A stretch of DNA of 18,191 nucleotides, taken from positions 1-18,191 of the forward strand of contig DBCO01000018.1 in assembly GCA_002293145.1 (NCBI GenBank), read 5' to 3'. Every line of letters starts with the position of its first letter. Within the stretch, counting starts at the first letter, position 1. This DNA comes from Akkermansiaceae bacterium UBA956. GTDB lineage: Bacteria; Verrucomicrobiota; Verrucomicrobiia; Verrucomicrobiales; Akkermansiaceae. The position numbers and the translations under genes are program-made. Of the stretch, positions 12,682-18,191 are shown piece by piece. The notes beneath the pieces were generated by a model. The model searched no databases. It saw only the letters and a list, made by a program, of their open reading frames with translations, and was not told the DNA's origin.

Positions 12682-15531
12682 ATGCTTCGCCATTCATTAT
12701 TAGTGACTTTTTTTGTTTCTACTCTCCAGGCGGGGGAGTTGAGTTTCAATCGCGACATTCGGCCGATTTTCACGAAACATTGCACGGCGTGCCATGGTGG
12801 GGTGAAAGAGGCGGGGGAAATTTCTTTGATTCTGCGGGACAAAGCGCTCGGTGAGGGCGAATCGGGCAACCGTGCGATCGTTCCGGGAGATCCTGTGCAG
12901 TCGGAGCTGATGCGCCGCATCACGTCGAAAGATCCCGATGAGATCATGCCGAAGCCGAAGCATGGACCGCCCCTGGCGGACGAGGAAATTGCTACCATCC
13001 GGCAATGGATTCAGGAAGGTGCGGAGTGGGAAGAATTGTGGTCCTTTACGCAGCCCAAGGAGGTTGCTGTCACGGTGAAAAAAGCCGATTGGCCCAAGCA
13101 AGTTCTCGATCTGCATGTGCTGGCAAAACTGGAGCAGGCGGGACTTTCGCCATCGCCAGAATCAGGAAAGGCCGAGTGGTTTCGCCGCGTTTCACTCGAT
13201 CTGACTGGTCTGCCGCCCAGCCCTGAAGATTGGGCCTTGTTTCGTGATGATGCGGCTGCGGATGCTTATGAAAAAGCCGTTGATCGCTTGTTGGCATCGC
13301 CGCATTTTGGTGAGCGCTGGGCGGTGATGTGGATGGACTTAGCACGCTACTCGGATACCAAGGGATTTGAAAAAGACCCCGGACGCACGGTGTGGCCGTT
13401 TCGCGATTGGGTGGTGCGGGCTTTCAATGCTGACATGCCCTTTGATCAATTTACCATCAAGCAGCTGGCGGGTGATCTGATCGAAAATCCCGAGCCTACG
13501 GATCTGGTGGCTACGGTGTTTCATCGCAATACGATGAACAATACCGAGGGCGGCACCGATGATGAAGAGTATCGTCTGGCAGCGGTGATGGATCGGGTGA
13601 GCACGACTTGGACGGCGTGGCAAGCGACGACATTTGCCTGTGTGCAATGTCACTCGCATCCGTATGATCCGTATCCGCATGAAGATTATTACCGCTTCAT
13701 GGCATTCTTTGATAACACCGAGGACGCGGACTTGAATGATGACTTCCCGAGCACACGCACCGCCAATGATCCTGCGCAGCAGGCTCAGGCGACCAAGCTG
13801 GAAAAGGACATTCGCGCAGTGCGTGAGGCGATCAATGATCAGGCGCTCGCCGTTACCGCGCAAATCAATGATTTTAAGATGCTGAAAGCAGCGGCGACCA
13901 AGGCCTCGGCGGCGACGGGTGGCATCGCGCAGAATGCGGATGGGGTGTTCGTGGCAAGTGGCACGAATCCGACGAGTTCTTCGTATACGCTGACATTTCC
14001 TGCGGAGTCATTTGCGGCAATCCGTTTGAAGATTTTGCCCGAGTCTGATGACCCGAAAAAATGGGGCGGCCTTGCTGCTGTGTGTGGAGATTTTCACCTC
14101 TGGATCATCAAGCCTGATGGCACACGGCAGCAGATCAAGCTGCGTGAGGTGATTGCGGATTCTCTTTCGGGCCCGTTTGATCCGAACGAGGCGATTCGTG
14201 GTGGCGCTCCGGGATTTGGCGACTACCCCGCGCAACGTGGCCCGCGCTGGTGCGTGATTGTGCCCGAGCAAGCCGTGGTGGTCGAGCCGGGGGCGCAGAT
14301 GGAAATCTCGATTTTCCATGCGCTGTCCTGCAATGCGGACAATCAGCCATCGATCTTGAAAAAGTTCACTTTAGAGGCCTCGAACAATCCTGCCTTAGTT
14401 CAGTTCATCGCCTCACCAGAGCACGGAGCGCGTTGGCAACAACATGGCGCTATGAATGGCCAGCTGAATGCGATCCCAGGGACGATGGTTCCGGTGATGA
14501 CCGAGCGCTCGCCGAAGGCTCGTCGCGACACGCGGGTGTTCATTCGCGGCAACCGTATGACCCGCGATGAGTCGGTCACAGCAGGGATTCCTGAGATCGT
14601 GCAGCCGCCGCAAAAAACCGAGGGTCTCACACGCCTCGACATGGCGCAGTGGCTGGTAGGTGATAGCAATCCCTTGACCGCGCGGGTGTTGGCCAATCGT
14701 CTGTGGGCAGAGCTTTTCGGCATCGGCATCGTCGAGACGATCGAAGACTTCGGCACATCTGGCACGCCGCCGACCAATCTGGAGTTGTTGGATCATTTGT
14801 CATTGCGATTGCAAAAGCATCACGCCTGGCGCATCAAGCCGTTTTTGCGTGAATTGGTACTGTCTGCGACCTATCGCCAACAATCCAAGGCCTCGCCCGA
14901 GTTACTGGAAAAAGATCCGCGCAATCAGCTCATCACGCGTGGACCGAGACAACGTCTCAGTGCCGAAATGGTGCGCGATCAATCACTCTTGGTCTCTGGT
15001 TTGCTATCCCGCAAGCAGTTTGGTCCTCCCGTGTTCCCCCCGCAACCCGAGGGTATCTGGAAATCCGCTTACAATGGAGCTAGATGGGAGACCTCGCAGG
15101 GAGAAGACCGCTACCGCCGTGGTCTCTACACCTACAGCAAGCGCACGAGTGGTTATCCCTCGTTCCTGACCTTTGATGCGCCGAGTCGCGATGTCTGCAC
15201 GCCGCGCCGCATCAACTCGAACACACCCTTGCAAGCTCTTGTCACCTTAAATGACCCCGCCTACATGGAAATGGCGCAAGCCTTCGCCAAGCGCATGACT
15301 ACGGCATCGCCTGAGCTGCCCGCGCAATTGCAACAGGGCTATCAGTGGCTCACACTGCAAGAAGCTACCCCCGAAGTCATTACAGCACTGGTCGCTCTGC
15401 ACGCGGATGCTTTTGCCGAGTATAACAAAAATCCCGCAGATTTGCAAAAAATCGCACCGTCCGCGGCAGAAGCTGCTATGGTGCTGGTCGCAAACACCAT
15501 GCTCAATCTCGATAGCGCCTTAACCCGATAA
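12682..15531 (+). CDS. Secreted cytochrome c / DUF1549-DUF1553 (PSD1-type) protein
   Basis: This is a 949-residue planctomycete-type protein with three parts. A Sec signal peptide (1-17, MLRHSLLVTFFVSTLQA) is followed by a cytochrome c-like domain (about 20-120) with the haem motif CTACH (34-38) and a possible distal Met89 in DEIMPKPK. DUF1549 (about 140-345) includes ERWAVMWMDLARYSD and a second CxxCH, CVQCH (320-324). A middle beta-rich insert is followed by a C-terminal DUF1553 (about 648-945, DMAQWLVGDSNPLTARVLANRLW). Such proteins are thought to be periplasmic or surface-bound electron-transfer or polymer-processing proteins; the function is not established. The start is ATG 12682, because a TTG at 12631 would hide the signal peptide. 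Twelve bases separate it from the DUF1501 partner. Confidence 0.9.
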   Translation: MLRHSLLVTFFVSTLQAGELSFNRDIRPIFTKHCTACHGGVKEAGEISLILRDKALGEGESGNRAIVPGDPVQSELMRRITSKDPDEIMPKPKHGPPLADEEIATIRQWIQEGAEWEELWSFTQPKEVAVTVKKADWPKQVLDLHVLAKLEQAGLSPSPESGKAEWFRRVSLDLTGLPPSPEDWALFRDDAAADAYEKAVDRLLASPHFGERWAVMWMDLARYSDTKGFEKDPGRTVWPFRDWVVRAFNADMPFDQFTIKQLAGDLIENPEPTDLVATVFHRNTMNNTEGGTDDEEYRLAAVMDRVSTTWTAWQATTFACVQCHSHPYDPYPHEDYYRFMAFFDNTEDADLNDDFPSTRTANDPAQQAQATKLEKDIRAVREAINDQALAVTAQINDFKMLKAAATKASAATGGIAQNADGVFVASGTNPTSSSYTLTFPAESFAAIRLKILPESDDPKKWGGLAAVCGDFHLWIIKPDGTRQQIKLREVIADSLSGPFDPNEAIRGGAPGFGDYPAQRGPRWCVIVPEQAVVVEPGAQMEISIFHALSCNADNQPSILKKFTLEASNNPALVQFIASPEHGARWQQHGAMNGQLNAIPGTMVPVMTERSPKARRDTRVFIRGNRMTRDESVTAGIPEIVQPPQKTEGLTRLDMAQWLVGDSNPLTARVLANRLWAELFGIGIVETIEDFGTSGTPPTNLELLDHLSLRLQKHHAWRIKPFLRELVLSATYRQQSKASPELLEKDPRNQLITRGPRQRLSAEMVRDQSLLVSGLLSRKQFGPPVFPPQPEGIWKSAYNGARWETSQGEDRYRRGLYTYSKRTSGYPSFLTFDAPSRDVCTPRRINSNTPLQALVTLNDPAYMEMAQAFAKRMTTASPELPAQLQQGYQWLTLQEATPEVITALVALHADAFAEYNKNPADLQKIAPSAAEAAMVLVANTMLNLDSALTR

Positions 15532-15543
15532 CCCCACCGAACC

Positions 15544-17010
15544 ATGATTCATCTCACACAACTGGAACACCTCACGCGTCGTCACTTTCTCAGCAAATGC
15601 TCGGTCGGGCTTGGCGGTCTGTGGCTTGCCTCTCAAGGCCAAAGCTGGGGCGCATCTGGCGCGCGCAAAAAAGATCCCACCCAGCCCTTGCTGCCCGATC
15701 TCACACATTTTGCGCCGAAGGCCAAGCGGGTGATTTATTTGCACATGGCAGGCTCACCGAGTCAGCTCGAGCTTTTTGATCACAAGCCTGAGCTGATCAA
15801 GCTCGATGGCAAGGAGTGTCCGCAAGAGTTTTTGGCAGGAAAACAATTCGCCTTCATTCAAGGTGTGCCGAAGATGATGAGCTCGCGTTTCCCGTTCCAC
15901 CAAGCAGGGCAGAGCGGACAATGGATCAGTGATCGCATGCCGCACTTGGAAAAACACATTGATGACATCTGTGTGATCAAATCGATGTACACCGATCAAT
16001 TCAACCACGCGCCTGCGCAGTTACTCTTGCATACGGGATTTCCGCAACTCGGTTGGCCCAGCACCGGCTCGTGGGCGACCTACGGACTCGGTTCTGAAAA
16101 TCAGAATCTCCCAGGATTCATTGTGCTCACCTCTGGCGGCGTCAATCCTGATGCCGGTAAATCGGTTTGGGGCTCAGGATTTCTGCCATCGGTCTATCAG
16201 GGCGTGCAGTGTCGTTCGCAAGGCGAGCCGGTTTTGTTCCTACAAAATCCCGAAGGCGTCTCACAGTCACTGCGCCGCCGCACGCTGGATGCCCTCTCTG
16301 ACATCAATCAAAGAATCGCCACCGAGGTCGGCGATCCAGAGACGGTCACACGCATCGCTCAGTATGAAATGGCCTATCGCATGCAAATCCATGCCTCAGA
16401 TGCCTTCGACATCAAGCAAGAGCCCGAGGCAGTTCACCAGGCTTACAATACCCAACCGGGCCAAGAATCCTTCGCGAACAACTGCTTGCTCGCGCGCCGA
16501 TTGGCCGAACGCGGTGTGCGTTTCATCCAACTCTTCGATTGGGGCTGGGATTCCCACGGCACAGGCCCTGACACGGATTTGACGAAAGGTTTTGTCGATA
16601 AGTGTAACCAAGTCGACAAACCGATCTCCGCCTTGTTGCAAGATCTGAAACAACGTGGGTTGTTGGATGAAACTTTAGTGATTTGGTCCGGCGAGTTTGG
16701 CCGCACACCGATGCGGGAAAATCGCGGTGGAGTCGAAATGGCCGCGCAGGGCAGGGATCATAACCCCGGCGCCTATTGCTTGTGGATGGCCGGCGGTGGC
16801 GTCAAAGGTGGCTACTCGCACGGCGAGACCGACCCGATCGGCTACGAGGCAATGGTCGATAAAGTATCTGCGCATGACCTGCATGCGACCATGCTCCATT
16901 TGCTTGGCTACGATCACGAAAAATTCACCTACCCGCATCAAGGCGCGATGCATCGCCTGACGAACATCACCAAAACCGGAACAAAAGTTGTCAAAAAAGT
17001 CATTGCGTAA
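15544..17010 (+). CDS. Tat-exported DUF1501 protein, cytochrome/DUF1549 partner
   Basis: This is a 488-residue DUF1501 protein. TRRHFLSKCSVGLGGLWLA (11-29) is a Tat signal. The conserved parts are HMAGSPSQLELFDHKP (67-82), DQFNHAPAQ (151-159), DWGWDSHG (332-339), GEFGRTP (383-389), GRDHNP (403-408) and HDLHATMLHLLGY (444-456). Asp and His residues of the alkaline-phosphatase-like metal site are present. It differs clearly from the DUF1501 at 3925-5250 in motifs and length, so these are separate subfamilies: this one is the type usually found 3' of cytochrome/DUF1549/DUF1553 genes. The pair is likely exported together and may form a complex. Only 50 bp separate it from the EF-hand gene, suggesting one operon. 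Enzymatic activity unknown. Confidence 0.92.
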   Translation: MIHLTQLEHLTRRHFLSKCSVGLGGLWLASQGQSWGASGARKKDPTQPLLPDLTHFAPKAKRVIYLHMAGSPSQLELFDHKPELIKLDGKECPQEFLAGKQFAFIQGVPKMMSSRFPFHQAGQSGQWISDRMPHLEKHIDDICVIKSMYTDQFNHAPAQLLLHTGFPQLGWPSTGSWATYGLGSENQNLPGFIVLTSGGVNPDAGKSVWGSGFLPSVYQGVQCRSQGEPVLFLQNPEGVSQSLRRRTLDALSDINQRIATEVGDPETVTRIAQYEMAYRMQIHASDAFDIKQEPEAVHQAYNTQPGQESFANNCLLARRLAERGVRFIQLFDWGWDSHGTGPDTDLTKGFVDKCNQVDKPISALLQDLKQRGLLDETLVIWSGEFGRTPMRENRGGVEMAAQGRDHNPGAYCLWMAGGGVKGGYSHGETDPIGYEAMVDKVSAHDLHATMLHLLGYDHEKFTYPHQGAMHRLTNITKTGTKVVKKVIA

Positions 17011-17060
17011 TTTGATTTTTCTGATCCACTATCATAACAGCTAAAGCAACATTCGCTGAC

Positions 17061-18044
17061 ATGAAAAAATATCACCCGTTACTGCTAGGACTATTTCTCG
17101 CCAGCATCTCGCCAGCATCTGCATTTGCCACGGACGGGATGTTCAATCGCCTTGACAGCGATAAAGATCAAGTGCTCTTCCAGACGGAATTTGCTTGGAT
17201 GATGGGGGAGAGGTCTCCCGCCTTCGCGGGCTTCACCAAACGTACCAATCGTGAGTTTTTCCGCGCCGACCTCGATCAATCGGGTTCGCTGACACGCTCC
17301 GAGTTTTCGGACTGGGTGCGCAAGCCGCGTCGTGATCTGCCAGCGGAGTTGGTTGAGCGATTTTTCATCGTCGATCGCAACCGAGACGAAATGCTCGATG
17401 CCAAAGAATTCGCGAAGCTCTATCGTCCTGCATGGAAGCGCACCGATGCTGCGCGCGAAGTGGTGCGTCTCGATGCCAATGCCGATGGCAAGCTCACACG
17501 TCGCGAATGCTTTCGCTATCTGCCAGTGGATCGCGCAACCTTGTTGGGCATGCGTGTGGCTGACGCGAATCAACTGCTCAATGATGTTTCCGTGAGCGCC
17601 TTCGTTTGGCGAGATGGGGACATCGCGTATCCCTATGATCCGATTCCCGATCAGGTGCAGCCTTTGTTTTTCTGGGGTGTGGATGGTGGAATCATCACCG
17701 ATTGCACATTGCGCATCAATCTCAGCGCATTGCGTGAAGGAACTCCACAGCAAGCCATCGATGCGGCAGCGCAGTATGGATTGACGGCGGTGCGGCCCGC
17801 GTTCCCGCGAATGAAAGACTGCATGCAAACGTTTGGTGTGCCTGAGAATGCCGATCCTAACCATCAAATGCTCATGCCGCAGCTCTACTGTCCCGACTAT
17901 GATCCTATTTTGGGCTTGGGGTATCGTTACAATTATGAGCGTGATTTGCCGGACGAATTGTTCCTCGAAATCGGCAGCTTTGGTGGTAAATTGGAAGTTC
18001 TTTCGATCACGCGCGGCTCGCCGCAGATGTTGTTCATTCAATGA
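17061..18044 (+). CDS. Secreted four-EF-hand protein with unrecognised C-terminal domain
   Basis: This is a 327-residue protein with a Sec signal peptide (MKKYHPLLLGLFLASISPASA, about 1-21). Four 12-residue EF-hand loops follow, at 32-43 (DSDKDQVLFQTE), 70-81 (DLDQSGSLTRSE), 105-116 (DRNRDEMLDAKE) and 138-149 (DANADGKLTRRE). Each has acidic or Asn at positions 1, 3 and 5 and Glu at 12, so calcium binding is plausible for all four. The second half (about 170-327, including WGVDGGIITDCTLRINLSAL and YCPDYDPILGLGYRYNYERD) has no family I recognise. The position after the cytochrome and DUF1501 genes suggests an exported calcium-dependent accessory. A 334-residue frame on the opposite strand covers almost the same DNA and is treated as a shadow. 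Confidence 0.85.
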   Translation: MKKYHPLLLGLFLASISPASAFATDGMFNRLDSDKDQVLFQTEFAWMMGERSPAFAGFTKRTNREFFRADLDQSGSLTRSEFSDWVRKPRRDLPAELVERFFIVDRNRDEMLDAKEFAKLYRPAWKRTDAAREVVRLDANADGKLTRRECFRYLPVDRATLLGMRVADANQLLNDVSVSAFVWRDGDIAYPYDPIPDQVQPLFFWGVDGGIITDCTLRINLSALREGTPQQAIDAAAQYGLTAVRPAFPRMKDCMQTFGVPENADPNHQMLMPQLYCPDYDPILGLGYRYNYERDLPDELFLEIGSFGGKLEVLSITRGSPQMLFIQ

Positions 18045-18191
18045 TCCAGAATGGGGAAATACGGTCAATGCAAGCTCTTTGTCCCAACGGGACAATGCAA
18101 TCTCCAGCCCATGATTTCAATCATGGGTAACATCCCAACATCACACGATCCCACGTCACACGCTGACGCTACAAAATCCGCGCCCGCTGCA
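18045..18191. repeat. Palindromic intergenic element, probably a dispersed repeat
   Basis: After the EF-hand stop, two perfect hairpins occur close together: TTGTCCC-AAC-GGGACAA (18079-18095, 7-bp stem) and CCCATGATT-TC-AATCATGGG (18108-18127, 9-bp stem). A non-coding tail including CGCTGACGCTAC (about 18160-18171) follows. From memory, similar palindromic units are spread through Verrucomicrobia genomes; I cannot confirm copy number here. The hairpins could also end the upstream transcript, although T-runs are lacking. Confidence 0.5.

Noticed and set aside
12273..12998. A 241-residue minus-strand frame spanning the E2 end and the cytochrome gene start
   Set aside because: It crosses two real genes and has no domain signature.
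17091..18095. A 334-residue open frame on the minus strand opposite the EF-hand gene
   Set aside because: It almost entirely overlaps a gene with clear signal peptide and four EF-hand loops, has no recognisable motif, and such long antisense frames are usual in GC-rich coding DNA.

Overview
The window looks like chromosome from a Verrucomicrobiota-type bacterium of the PVC group. This is inferred from gene content. There is a DUF1800/DUF1501 pair, a second pair made of a planctomycete-type cytochrome c protein (DUF1549/DUF1553) with a Tat-exported DUF1501 protein, Shine-Dalgarno sequences are mostly weak or absent, and an RHS tip carries the NLYGFVGND signature. There are no rRNA or tRNA genes, CRISPR arrays or transposases that I can see. 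Nearly every base is explained by about 17 protein genes, and most long ORFs on the opposite strands are shadows.

Layout. Positions 1-202 (minus) hold the tip of an RHS-repeat gene whose body is missing. Positions 283-762 (minus) encode a NifU/IscU-type Fe-S scaffold. It is divergent from 872-2320 (plus), a GlcD-like FAD-linked 2-hydroxyacid dehydrogenase, which is followed by DUF1800 (2380-3894) and Tat-exported DUF1501 (3925-5250) proteins. Converging on these is a YefM/YoeB toxin-antitoxin operon (minus). Its antitoxin is intact. The toxin reading frame keeps every catalytic residue but has GTA where the start codon should be. Then come a KhpA-like KH protein (minus, with a candidate terminator) and a bifunctional NAD(P)HX epimerase/dehydratase (plus, 6359-7843).

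Positions 7859-9210 (minus) encode a BlaI/MecI-type repressor overlapping by ATGA with an M56 (BlaR1-like) membrane protease that has no penicillin-sensor domain. Divergent from it, across about 160 bp, is a three-gene 2-oxoacid dehydrogenase operon (E1-alpha, E1-beta, E2; 9370-12621), most likely pyruvate dehydrogenase. No E3 gene is present here.

The last third (12682-18044) is an export cassette: a large cytochrome c/DUF1549/DUF1553 protein, a Tat DUF1501 protein and a secreted four-EF-hand protein with an unrecognised C-terminal domain. The window ends in a non-coding, palindrome-rich stretch that looks like a dispersed repeat.

How the genes may work together: the two envelope cassettes (DUF1800-DUF1501 and cytochrome-DUF1501-EF-hand) resemble each other in logic and probably serve exported or periplasmic oxidative or hydrolytic functions that are still not characterised. 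The central part is core metabolism (pyruvate oxidation, nicotinamide repair, Fe-S assembly). The best candidates for a second look are the start-less yoeB, the BlaI/M56 pair facing the dehydrogenase operon, and the EF-hand protein attached to the cytochrome/DUF1501 pair.
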